Origin: Shinella zoogloeoides
GTDB taxonomy: Bacteria > Pseudomonadota > Alphaproteobacteria > Rhizobiales > Rhizobiaceae
Reading direction: 5' to 3'
Assembly (NCBI RefSeq): GCF_033705735.1
Contig: NZ_CP131131.1
Location: forward strand, 806,001 to 870,000
DNA: 64,000 nt
Made by a program: the position numbers and the translations under genes. This document shows positions 45,687 through 53,490 of this stretch, piece by piece. The notes beneath the pieces were generated by a model. The model did not search any database. It was not told where the DNA came from and saw nothing but the letters and a program-made list of their open reading frames with translations. Every line of letters begins with the position of its first letter. Position 1 is the stretch's first letter.

Positions 45687-47153
45687 ATGACGGAAAGAAC
45701 ATCTCATCGCGGCCTCGTCGTCGTTGCGATCATGGCCAGCATGGCGATGATCGCCATCGAGGCGACGATCGTTTCGACGGCAATGCCGCAGATCGCCGCG
45801 CAACTCGGTCAGATCAATCTCTATTCCTGGGTCTTCTCGGCATTTCTCCTGACGCAGACGGCGACGACCGTGGTGTTCGGAAAGCTTGCGGACATCTATG
45901 GCCGCAAGCCCATGATCCTCATCGGTATCGCGATATTCCTGCTGGCCTCGGTGCTTGCGGGCTTTGCCTGGTCGATGCCGTCGATGATCGCCTTCCGGCT
46001 GCTGCAGGGCGCCGGCGCCGGCGCCATTCAGCCCGTCGCCATGACTGTGGTCGCCGATCTGTTTCCGGGCAACCAGCGTGGCAAGGTTCAAGGTTATCTC
46101 GCCAGCGTATGGGCGCTGTCGGCCGTTGTCGGTCCCCTTCTCGGTAGCCTCATCATCCATAACCTTCCCTGGGCGTGGGTGTTCTGGATCAATGTGCCCG
46201 TGGGACTTTTCGCTGCGTCGACATTCTTCCTGTTCCTGCGGGAGGAGAAGCGAACCCGTGTTGTATCGATCGACGTGCTGGGCGCGAGCCTCTTTGCTGT
46301 TTCCATCTCGGCATTGATGATTGCCCTGACCGAGATGGAAAGTGCGATCTCGGGACAGGCCATCGGGGCGCTCGCCATATTCGCGGCCGCTCTCGGCGCC
46401 TTCATCTGGCAGGAACGGCGCGCGGAAGCGCCGATGATCGCGCCGGATCTCTGGCTGAAGCGTCCGATCGCATTCGCCAATCTCACCGTCTTCTTCGCAA
46501 GCATGGCGATCATGGGGCTGACGACCTTCCTGCCGATGTATGTCCAGACGGTGCTCAACCGCTCGCCTCTCGTTGCGGGCTTCGCACTGACCATGCTGCT
46601 TCTCGGCTGGCCTTGCGGCGCGACGATCGCCTCGCGCCAGTTCACACGCTTCGGCCTGCGGCCCCTTATGGTCACGGGCAGCCTGCTGATCCCGTTCGGC
46701 ACATTCCTTTTCATCCTGCTTCGGCCCACGAGTTCTGCTGTACTTGCTGGCGCCGGTTCGCTGATCATGGGGTTCGGGATGGGGCTGCTCAATATCAGCG
46801 CCCTGATCCTCACGCAGGAAAGCGTGGGCGCGAACGAGCGCGGCAGCGCCACCGCATCGAACGTGTTCTCGCGCAATCTCGGCAGCACGCTTGGCGCCGC
46901 CGTGCTCGGCGCGGTGCTGACCTACGGCCTCGCGCATGTCGCCAATGGCCAGGCGATCACGCCGGAACAGATTCGGGCGCTGCTGAATGGCACCGGCGCC
47001 GCAATCAGCGGCGTCGAAGAGGTCCGGCACGCCCTCCAGCACGCGCTGCATGCGACATTCATCGCCATGCTGCTGATCGCGGTCCTGATCATACCTGCGT
47101 GCCTGGCGGTGCCGTCAACGCAGCTCCACGGGCCGGCTCCGCAGGAGGCGTAG
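45687..47153 (+). CDS. MFS transporter, DHA2 (EmrB/QacA-like) drug exporter
   Basis: Inner-membrane exporter of 488 residues with 14 predicted membrane segments. Motif A is GKLADIYGRKPM, and motif D1-like AIEATIVSTAMPQI near the start and motif C-like SAVVGPLLGS identify the DHA2 subclass. The C-terminal part has a longer loop before the last helix (GVEEVRHALQHALHA). No adaptor gene accompanies it. It stands alone with its own upstream region (45457-45686, no clear operator), convergent with the methyltransferase. Confidence 0.9.
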   Translation: MTERTSHRGLVVVAIMASMAMIAIEATIVSTAMPQIAAQLGQINLYSWVFSAFLLTQTATTVVFGKLADIYGRKPMILIGIAIFLLASVLAGFAWSMPSMIAFRLLQGAGAGAIQPVAMTVVADLFPGNQRGKVQGYLASVWALSAVVGPLLGSLIIHNLPWAWVFWINVPVGLFAASTFFLFLREEKRTRVVSIDVLGASLFAVSISALMIALTEMESAISGQAIGALAIFAAALGAFIWQERRAEAPMIAPDLWLKRPIAFANLTVFFASMAIMGLTTFLPMYVQTVLNRSPLVAGFALTMLLLGWPCGATIASRQFTRFGLRPLMVTGSLLIPFGTFLFILLRPTSSAVLAGAGSLIMGFGMGLLNISALILTQESVGANERGSATASNVFSRNLGSTLGAAVLGAVLTYGLAHVANGQAITPEQIRALLNGTGAAISGVEEVRHALQHALHATFIAMLLIAVLIIPACLAVPSTQLHGPAPQEA

Positions 47154-47216
47154 CGCCGGGCGCATGGGTGCGGCCGAAGTCTTCCAATAGAGACGAACGA
47201 CCTCCCTGTGCCCGGA

Positions 47217-47963
47217 TCAGGCGAGGGTGCCGAGGGGAATGATTTCCTTCGCGCCGTTTTCCCAGGGATGGCCTTCCCAGTCGCCGAGCCATCGTTCGGC
47301 GCGCAGGCCGGTTTCGGCCAGAAGCGCCTCCAGTTCGGCCTTGTCCGGAAAGGCGATGCGGGAGGCCGCCGAGAGGCGCCGGCCGGTGGCGCGGATTTCA
47401 TAATGGGTCCCGTAGGTGACGACGCCGGTGGCGGCGTCGAAGGCGACGTCGTTCCAGGCGGCGACCTCGCCGAAGCGGGGATGGACGAGGGAGCGCATCG
47501 ACTCGTCCGGCCCCCATTCCTCCCATTCCCGGCAGGCGGGATTGCGGCTGTCGAAGACGAAGTGCCCGCCGGGCGCAAGATGTGCCGCGATGGTGGCAAG
47601 CACCGCCCGGCGATCCTCCCGCGTCAGGAAGACCTGAAAGGCATGTCCCGTGAGCATGACGAGTTCGAAGCGGCGGCCGAGCCGCACGGACCGTGCGTCG
47701 CCTTCCACGAAATCGACGCCGCCGGCGCCCGGCTTCGCCCGTGCGATATCCAGCATGGCCGGGGCGGGATCCACGCCGACGACCGTCCGTCCCTCGCAGA
47801 GCGCAACGGCCAGCTCACCCGTGCCGCAGCCCAGATCGAGCACGCTGCCGGCGTCCCGCGCGAGCGCCGTGCAGAAGGCAAGGTCCGGCGAGCGTTCCCA
47901 GCCGTTTTCGAGGTCGTAGAAATCGGCAAGGGCAGGGTCGTGGTAGAGGCGATCGTCGTCCAT
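47217..47963 (-). CDS. Class I SAM-dependent methyltransferase
   Basis: Soluble enzyme of 248 residues. SAM-binding motif I is VLDLGCGTGELA (about 41-52), an acidic residue after strand 2 is in VGVDPAP, and motif IV-like ELVMLTGHAFQVF follows. Substrate residues are not recognisable. The start at 47963 has TTTGGAGGAAGC directly before it; the frame is open further upstream but is interrupted by the lipoprotein gene's terminator. It closely follows that gene, separated by the terminator. Confidence 0.87.
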   Translation of the reverse strand: MDDDRLYHDPALADFYDLENGWERSPDLAFCTALARDAGSVLDLGCGTGELAVALCEGRTVVGVDPAPAMLDIARAKPGAGGVDFVEGDARSVRLGRRFELVMLTGHAFQVFLTREDRRAVLATIAAHLAPGGHFVFDSRNPACREWEEWGPDESMRSLVHPRFGEVAAWNDVAFDAATGVVTYGTHYEIRATGRRLSAASRIAFPDKAELEALLAETGLRAERWLGDWEGHPWENGAKEIIPLGTLA

Positions 47964-47970
47964 GCTTCCT

Positions 47971-48002
47971 CCAAACAAAAAGCCGCGCGTTTCCGCGCGG
48001 CT
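47971..48002 (-). terminator. Rho-independent terminator after the lipoprotein gene
   Basis: AGCCGCGCG (47981-47989), loop TTTC, CGCGCGGCT (47994-48002): a perfect 9-bp stem. Read on the minus strand it is followed by TTTTTGTTTGG, a T-tract. It lies 25 bases after the lipoprotein stop codon and just before the methyltransferase ribosome-binding site, so the methyltransferase must rely on read-through or a promoter of its own. Confidence 0.85.
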
Positions 48003-48027
48003 CCTGAATAGTCGGCTCAGCCGGCGG

Positions 48028-48372
48028 TTACTTCCCGTCGCCGGCGGCGTCGAGGACCTTTTCGCAGTGGGTCGGGCCGCCCTTCGGATCGACGCGGTCG
48101 CCGACGGCGCGGATGCTGGTGATCCGGTAGGCCTCGTTGACGGTGAGTTCCACCGTGCAGGACTTGCCCTTGGCAAAGCCGCCGCGCCACTTGTAGAGGG
48201 TCGTGCCGCCGGTGCCGGCCGTGTCCGAGATCGGCGGGCCATAGGCCGCGAAGAAGCTGCCGGCGGTCTTGCCGTTCCAGCGCGCCTGCAGCGGATTGGT
48301 CGGGACACTGACGGTGGTGCATGCGGTGAGGGCAAGCGCAACGCCTGCCAGAATTGCAACGCGGGAGTTCAT
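48028..48372 (-). CDS. Small lipoprotein of unknown function
   Basis: 114 residues from the ATG at 48372 (AGGA about 11 bases upstream; an ATG nine bases earlier is too near the AGGA). The signal peptide AILAGVALALTAC ends in a lipobox with Cys about residue 18. The mature domain has GKTAGSFFAAYGPPISD and a pair of cysteines (KSCTVEL, PTHCEKV) that could form a disulfide. The small beta-rich pattern recalls outer-membrane assembly lipoproteins of the SmpA/BamE-like type (LYKWRGG; NEAYRITSI), but I do not claim identity. Confidence 0.75.
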   Translation of the reverse strand: MNSRVAILAGVALALTACTTVSVPTNPLQARWNGKTAGSFFAAYGPPISDTAGTGGTTLYKWRGGFAKGKSCTVELTVNEAYRITSIRAVGDRVDPKGGPTHCEKVLDAAGDGK

Positions 48373-48573
48373 ATGTGCCATTTCCTTGGACGTCTTGCGG
48401 CCGCTTTCCGGCGATTCGGAACCGGATCCTCGATTTCGCCATAGCGCAGCACGCGCAAAAGGGGAATCGCCGCCGCGCGAACTTTGCAGCCATCCCCGTC
48501 GAACGGTCGCGGGACGTGCCGATTTGCAACAGTTCGTTCAGAGGCGGGCCCGGCAGTCGGCCGCCGCCGATGG

Positions 48574-49290
48574 TCAGCCCTTCCTGAGATGAGCCATGGC
48601 GGGATCTGCAACCACAACGATCGGGCTTCCGTCACGCACGTTCTCTGCGAGGTGGATGACGTCCTGATTGATCATACGGATGCAGCCGGATGACACGGCG
48701 CGGCCGATGGTCTGGAATTCCGGATTTCCGTGGATGCGATAGATCGTGTCCCGGTTGCCCTCGTGAATGTAAAGCGCGCGCGCTCCGAGAGGGTTTCTCA
48801 ATCCCGGGGCCATGCCGCCGTTCGCGATGCTGATCGGCTCAAGCTCCGGCTGGCGGGCCACCATCTCATCGGGAGGATTCCAGCGCGGCCATTCCCGCTT
48901 GTAGGCGATATGGCGGCCACGACCGGCCCAGGAAAAGCCGTCCCTGCCCACGCCAACCCCGTATCGTGTCGCTCGTCCGTTGGGCAGGACATGATAAAGG
49001 TACCGATTGGGCGTATCGACGATCACGGTCCCGACACTTTCACCGGTCGGGTATTCCACTTCGGTTCGCCACCATTTCCGATCGACCTTTGAAACATCGA
49101 CTGCCGGAATCGGAAACTTCTCACCCGGCATGGCGAAATACATGGGAGGTGTCGCCAGACGTGGCGTTTCCACCTGTGCGATCTCAGGCACCTGTCTCGC
49201 GGACGTGCAACCGGCCAGGGCGAACATGCCGGCTCCGGCGAGAAACGTGCGTCGTGCGATCAGGCCGGACGGTCGGCTCTGCGAATTCAA
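48574..49290 (-). CDS. L,D-transpeptidase (YkuD family)
   Basis: Periplasmic cell-wall enzyme of 238 residues forming 3-3 peptidoglycan cross-links or attaching proteins to peptidoglycan. The leader has a twin-arginine (ARRTFLAGAGMFALAGC) and a lipobox cysteine, so it is probably an exported lipoprotein. The YkuD domain (about 85-230) ends with the catalytic signature H-G-x-x-x-x-x-x-x-G-x-x-x-S-S-G-C-I-R-M (Cys about residue 207). The start is a TTG at 49290 behind GAGGA; no ATG fits. A CTTAAG-N5-CTTAAG box lies 51 bases upstream. Confidence 0.93.
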   Translation of the reverse strand: MNSQSRPSGLIARRTFLAGAGMFALAGCTSARQVPEIAQVETPRLATPPMYFAMPGEKFPIPAVDVSKVDRKWWRTEVEYPTGESVGTVIVDTPNRYLYHVLPNGRATRYGVGVGRDGFSWAGRGRHIAYKREWPRWNPPDEMVARQPELEPISIANGGMAPGLRNPLGARALYIHEGNRDTIYRIHGNPEFQTIGRAVSSGCIRMINQDVIHLAENVRDGSPIVVVADPAMAHLRKG

Positions 49291-49340
49291 ATCTATGTCC
49301 TCGTGCTGCTCATTCTGTATCCGCAGAACGCGGGAGCTAC

Positions 49341-49357
49341 CTTAAGCGCAGCTTAAG
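49341..49357. promoter_or_regulatory. PmrA/QseB-like response-regulator box before the L,D-transpeptidase
   Basis: CTTAAG (49341-49346), five bases CGCAG, CTTAAG (49352-49357). The half-sites are 11 bases apart, one helical turn, as OmpR-family PmrA/QseB regulators require. The same element occurs at 52767-52783 by the two-component genes. Confidence 0.65.
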
Positions 49358-49425
49358 AGGAGACCGCTCGGGCGACCCGCGCCCGAAGACCTGCAAGTCG
49401 GCTGTGGGGCGCGGCCGTCTGCGGG

Positions 49426-50034
49426 CTATCCTCTTGCCTTGGCGATGGCGTCCTTCAGCCCTTTTTCATCGAGGACGCCCGGAAAGAGCGCTGAGCCGAT
49501 GACGAAGGCGGGCGTGCCGGCGAAGTTGAAGGCGAGCGCCTGACTGTAGTTGCGATTGAGCAGTCCGGAGATCTTGGCATCGTGCTTGTTCACGGATGCC
49601 GTCACCTCCTTCATCGACAGGCCGGCGCCCGTCAGGCGCTTTTCGACTTCCTCGTGGGTCAGCTTCCCCTTGGTTTTCATCAAGGCTTCCATCGCGACTT
49701 CGTACTTGCCGATCTGCGCGGCTCCAAGCACTGCCTGAGCAGCGAAGATGGAGACATCGCCGAAGATCGGCCAGTCCTTCAGGACGAGCCGCACATTGCC
49801 GTCGGCTTTCACGACCTTCTCCACCATCGGATGCGCCTTCTTGCAGTAGGGGCACTGGTAATCGAAGTATTCGACGATGGTGACGTTTCCCCTGGGATTG
49901 CCGAGGACGGGGGCGTCCTTGTCGAAAAAGACCTCGTCCTTCGTTAGTTGCTGGGCAAGGGAGGGCTTCAGTCCGGTTGCGGCCGCTGCCGCGCTGGCAA
50001 GCGTCGTCGTCAAAATGGTTCTGCGGGTCAGCAT
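49426..50034 (-). CDS. DsbA-family periplasmic thiol-disulfide oxidoreductase
   Basis: 202 residues with the start at 50034 behind AAGGAGAT. A leader with RR (LTRRTILTTTLASAAAAATG) directs export. The thioredoxin-like domain has the active site CPYCKKAHP (about residue 62) and the cis-proline loop NFAGTPAFVIG (about 168). This form (DsbA/ScsC/BdbD-like, with TPAFVIG and an inserted helical domain) oxidises or isomerises exported proteins. It is the last gene of the operon dsbD-lgt/tlpA-dsbA, 52 bases after the fusion gene. Confidence 0.92.
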   Translation of the reverse strand: MLTRRTILTTTLASAAAAATGLKPSLAQQLTKDEVFFDKDAPVLGNPRGNVTIVEYFDYQCPYCKKAHPMVEKVVKADGNVRLVLKDWPIFGDVSIFAAQAVLGAAQIGKYEVAMEALMKTKGKLTHEEVEKRLTGAGLSMKEVTASVNKHDAKISGLLNRNYSQALAFNFAGTPAFVIGSALFPGVLDEKGLKDAIAKARG

Positions 50035-50086
50035 CGGGTATCTCCTTGTTCTAATCGAGGGCACCGGAAGAGGGGGAACGGGGCTT

Positions 50087-50911
50087 TCATTCTGTCGATG
50101 CCGTGGCGGAGGATGAAAGAGCGGCAAGTCTTTCGGAGAGCGCCTCGCGGGAAATCTCTCCGAGGTGGGATGCGGCAAGTGTGCCGTCCGGATTGATGAA
50201 CAGGGTGGCGGGCAGGCCCACCGCGCCATAGTGGCGCGAGAGATTGGCAAAGGGATCGAGAACGACCGTTTGAAGGTCGATGCCGGCCTGACGCAGATAG
50301 GCAGCGATAGCATCCCTGCCTTCACCCTGGTTGGCGAACAGGAAATCGACATGTGGATTGCTCCCGGCCATGTCGGCCATCATCGGCATCTCCCGCCGGC
50401 AGGGCGGACACCAGCTCGCCCAGAGATTGAGGACGGCGGGACGACCCCGGCGCTCCGCGACGGATATGGTTCCGCCTCTATCGAGCACCACATAGGAGGC
50501 TGCCGGTGCGCGGGGCGAAGCGTTTCCGTTGATCAGGCTGCCAAGAGCGATCCAGACGAAGAGACCGGCGGCAAGCGGCAGGATCGCCCAGGAGGTTATA
50601 TGTGGCGCCCTTCGCCACAGCAGCACAGTGGCGAGAAGAACGCCGATGAGGCCACCATGCCAGGAAAAGCCACCCTGCCAGATGGCGAGGACGCGCCACG
50701 GCTCCTGCCAGAAACTCGCCGCGTGGCCGAGGACATGCACTGCCCGTGCCCCCAGAATTCCAAGGAACGCCGCCGCTGTCGTCCAGGTGCCGAGCCTGTT
50801 GTCTATGCGGGCGGCGAGAAGCGAGCCGGCAAGCATGAAGACGACCATTCCGCCGATCGCCGAGAAGCGATCGGCGGAGAACGCGAAGGGACCTATTGCG
50901 AGGGCGTTCAT
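50087..50911 (-). CDS. Membrane protein: half-Lgt domain fused to TlpA-like thioredoxin
   Basis: 274 residues. The first ~140 form four to five membrane helices resembling the first half of prolipoprotein diacylglyceryl transferase: IWQGGFSWHGGLIG matches Lgt's HGGLIG motif, and WIALGSLINGN recalls its G-R-x-G-N-F-I-N-G motif without the essential Arg. The periplasmic C-terminal part (about 150-270) is a TlpA/ResA-like redoxin with WASWCPPCRREMP and a cis-Pro loop GLPATLFINPDG. It is therefore probably a membrane-anchored thiol reductase kept reduced by DsbD, whose gene it overlaps by 4 bases. Confidence 0.88.
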   Translation of the reverse strand: MNALAIGPFAFSADRFSAIGGMVVFMLAGSLLAARIDNRLGTWTTAAAFLGILGARAVHVLGHAASFWQEPWRVLAIWQGGFSWHGGLIGVLLATVLLWRRAPHITSWAILPLAAGLFVWIALGSLINGNASPRAPAASYVVLDRGGTISVAERRGRPAVLNLWASWCPPCRREMPMMADMAGSNPHVDFLFANQGEGRDAIAAYLRQAGIDLQTVVLDPFANLSRHYGAVGLPATLFINPDGTLAASHLGEISREALSERLAALSSSATASTE

Positions 50912-52716
50912 CGCATGGTGCCTTTCGCAGCCATGGCGGCATCCGCGAGCGAAGTCGCTGTAATCTCTCCGACAAGCCGGGTACCGGGTATCTCCTGCCT
51001 TTCGCGGTCGAAGAGGATCATCGTTGGCGGGCCGACGACTGCAAGCGAGCGCATGAGCGCGCCGGTGTCGGCATCAAGGGTACTGACATCGAGCCTTGCA
51101 AGGCGAATCCCGTCGAGGGCTGTCGCTACATCCGGCTCGGGCAGCACCGAGCGTTCGATCGCGCGGCAGGTCACGCACCAGTCCGCCGTGACATAAAGAA
51201 GGGCCGGCCGGTGTTCGGAGGCGGCGGCGCCAAGCAGGCCGGACAGCGTGTCGATGGAGCCGATCTTCGTGAAATCCGTCTTTTCGATAGCCGTCCGCGC
51301 GCCGCCGGCCGTACCCTTGAGCGGGCCGAGCGGGGTCAGCGGATCGGTCGCGCCGAGGCCGAACCCTGCCATGAGAAAACTGCCCCAAAGGAGGAAGACG
51401 AGGCTGGCCGAACGCAGGAGAACGCCATGTCCGCCCGAAGTCTGCGACCCTGCGAATGCACCTGCCTGGACGCCGAAAGTCAGCGCCAGCACGGCCCAGG
51501 GCAGGAGGATGAAACGCTCGGGAACGAGCGGGGTCGCAAGCCATATCGCCGTTGCGAGGAACAGAAAGCCGAAGGCGTACCGTACGTTTTCCATCCAGGC
51601 GCCGGCGCGTGGCAGCACCTTGCCGCCAAGCGTCGCCATGGCGATGAGCGGGAGACCCTTGCCGAGGCCAAGCGCGAAGAGCGCGAGAGCGCCGATGACG
51701 ACGTCTCCGGTCCGGGCGATATAGAGAAGGGCGCCCGCAAGCGGTGCGGTTACGCAGGGGCCGATGAGAAACGCGGAGGAAAAGCCGAGCATAGCGGCGC
51801 CGGCGGCAGAGCCGCCCTTCCGTTTGCCGCCGCTCAATCGATTGCCGATTCCTGCCGGAAGCCGGATATGAAACAGGCCGAAGCTGGAGAGCGCCAGCAG
51901 GACGAAGAGGGCGGCGACCGTGCCGACTGCGGCCGGCGATTGCAGCACCATCTGCAGGTTCCGGCCCGACCACGCGGCGGCGACGCCGACAAGTCCGAAG
52001 GCGGCAGCGAGCGTCAGCACATAGGATGAAGCCAGCACGAAGCCGCGTCCTGCCGTCAGTTCCTCCCTTTCGCGCGATAGCATGGCGGCGACAATCGGAT
52101 ACATCGGAAAGACGCAGGGTGTGAATGCCAGCAGCAGGCCGAAGCCGAGAAAGCCGGCAAGCAGCAGGAAAGGCCCGCCGCCGGTCAGAAGCCGGTCGAC
52201 CGCCGTCTCTCCGCCATTGTCGATGATGGAAAATCCGGTGTTCGCCTTCTGCGCCGGGTTCGCGTCCTCGGCCGGTGCAAGCGAAAAACCGCCTTCGGCC
52301 GGCATCCCGATCGTCATCGCCGCGACATCGATCATGCGTGTCGTCGGCGGATAGCACAGTCCGCCGTCCTGGCAGCCCTGATAGGTGACGCGAACGGTCG
52401 GAGGGGCGTCGAGGATCGATGCCGAAGCCGTTCGATAATAGACTTCGGTCGCGCCGAAATCCGGATCGTCCTTGACCTTGCCGGGTTCGGTGCGGAGTGT
52501 CAGCGGCCGGTTGTCCTCGTCTTTCGCGGAAAGGTAATCCCGGTACAGATAGTAACCGTCGGCGATTTTCCAGGTGATCGTGAGAGGGCCTGCCTCTTCC
52601 CTTGCAATTGAGGGTACGAAGGCGTCTTCCATCGGCAATGGCGCTTCAAAAGCCCATGCCGGCAGAATTGCCGCAATCAAGACCCAAACCGCTGCCAGGA
52701 GGCTTGCTTTCCGCAT
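50908..52716 (-). CDS. dsbD: Thiol:disulfide interchange protein DsbD
   Basis: Carries electrons from cytoplasmic thioredoxin to periplasmic oxidoreductases. 602 residues with all three domains: signal peptide and nDsbD immunoglobulin-like domain with its Cys pair in YQGCQDGGLCYPP (about 115-127); eight membrane segments with the redox cysteines in FTPCVFPMYP (about 205) and IGPCVTAPLAG (about 325); and cDsbD thioredoxin domain with ADWCVTCRAIE (about 510). It is first gene of the minus-strand operon, divergent from a two-component system, with a PmrA/QseB-like box in between. Confidence 0.96.
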   Translation of the reverse strand: MRKASLLAAVWVLIAAILPAWAFEAPLPMEDAFVPSIAREEAGPLTITWKIADGYYLYRDYLSAKDEDNRPLTLRTEPGKVKDDPDFGATEVYYRTASASILDAPPTVRVTYQGCQDGGLCYPPTTRMIDVAAMTIGMPAEGGFSLAPAEDANPAQKANTGFSIIDNGGETAVDRLLTGGGPFLLLAGFLGFGLLLAFTPCVFPMYPIVAAMLSREREELTAGRGFVLASSYVLTLAAAFGLVGVAAAWSGRNLQMVLQSPAAVGTVAALFVLLALSSFGLFHIRLPAGIGNRLSGGKRKGGSAAGAAMLGFSSAFLIGPCVTAPLAGALLYIARTGDVVIGALALFALGLGKGLPLIAMATLGGKVLPRAGAWMENVRYAFGFLFLATAIWLATPLVPERFILLPWAVLALTFGVQAGAFAGSQTSGGHGVLLRSASLVFLLWGSFLMAGFGLGATDPLTPLGPLKGTAGGARTAIEKTDFTKIGSIDTLSGLLGAAASEHRPALLYVTADWCVTCRAIERSVLPEPDVATALDGIRLARLDVSTLDADTGALMRSLAVVGPPTMILFDRERQEIPGTRLVGEITATSLADAAMAAKGTMR

Positions 52717-52766
52717 CGTTCTCGCGTCCTCGTCATTTGTCCCGGGCGGAGCGATCCGGTCGCCAG

Positions 52767-52783
52767 CTTAAGGCAGGCTTAAG
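52767..52783. promoter_or_regulatory. PmrA/QseB-like response-regulator box in the dsbD / response-regulator gap
   Basis: CTTAAG (52767-52772), GCAGG, CTTAAG (52778-52783) in the 111-base divergent gap, 45 bases before the response regulator start. Identical half-sites and spacing to 49341-49357. It is suited to autoregulation and to control of dsbD. Confidence 0.7.
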
Positions 52784-52827
52784 GTTCCCGGCTCAGGCGG
52801 AGGAAGGCAGCAACGCACGGAGGCTTG

Positions 52828-53490
52828 ATGCGTATCCTGGTGGTCGAAGACGATGCGGTCCTGCTCGATGGCCTGAAGGTCGGCCTCGGCCTTTCCGGCT
52901 TCACCGTCGACACTGTGGCAACGCTTGCCGATGCGACGGAGGCCCTTGCGGCGGACCGCTTCGATGCCGTCGTGCTCGATCGCATGCTGCCCGACGGTTC
53001 CGGCCTTGAAGTGCTGGCGTGCCTGCGGGAAAGGGGTGACCGGACGCCCGTCCTGCTCCTGACGGCGAAGGACGAAACGGCCGATCGCATCGACGGTCTG
53101 GATGCCGGCGCCGACGACTATCTCGGCAAGCCGTTCGACCTCGACGAGGTTGCCGCCCGGCTGCGCGCCATCACGCGCCGGTCGGAAGGTCGCGCACGGC
53201 CCGAATTGCGTTGTGGCACTATCGTTCTCGATCCGGCAGGGATGGCGGCGCGAAAGGCAGGTGAGCCCGTCCCGCTGTCGCGGCGCGAATTTTCCATCCT
53301 GCGCGCACTGATGGAGAGTCCGGGCATGATCCATTCGAAGCAGGCGCTGGAGCAACGCCTCTACGGCTGGCAGGAGGATGTGGAGAGCAATACGGTCGAG
53401 GTACATGTGCACAAGCTGCGCGCCAAGCTCGGCGCCGCCTCCATCGAGACCATCCGCGGTGTCGGCTATCGCATGGGCAAGTCCGAATGA
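52828..53490 (+). CDS. OmpR-family response regulator (QseB/PmrA-like)
   Basis: 220 residues. The receiver domain (1-115) has acidic pair EDD, phosphoacceptor Asp in VVLDRMLPDGSG (about 51), the Thr in LLLTAKDE and the Lys in LGKPFDLDE. The C-terminal winged-helix domain (about 130-215) has LSRREFSILRALM and SNTVEVHVHKLRAKLG then IRGVGYRMG, typical of the QseB/PmrA group. The ATG at 52828 follows GGAGG; a TTG three bases before it is also possible. It overlaps the kinase gene by 4 bases. Confidence 0.95.
   Translation: MRILVVEDDAVLLDGLKVGLGLSGFTVDTVATLADATEALAADRFDAVVLDRMLPDGSGLEVLACLRERGDRTPVLLLTAKDETADRIDGLDAGADDYLGKPFDLDEVAARLRAITRRSEGRARPELRCGTIVLDPAGMAARKAGEPVPLSRREFSILRALMESPGMIHSKQALEQRLYGWQEDVESNTVEVHVHKLRAKLGAASIETIRGVGYRMGKSE

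Noticed and set aside
48354..48587. Short plus-strand frames between the lipoprotein and L,D-transpeptidase genes
   Set aside because: They have no ribosome-binding site, Arg/Pro-rich composition, and span the lipoprotein promoter region.
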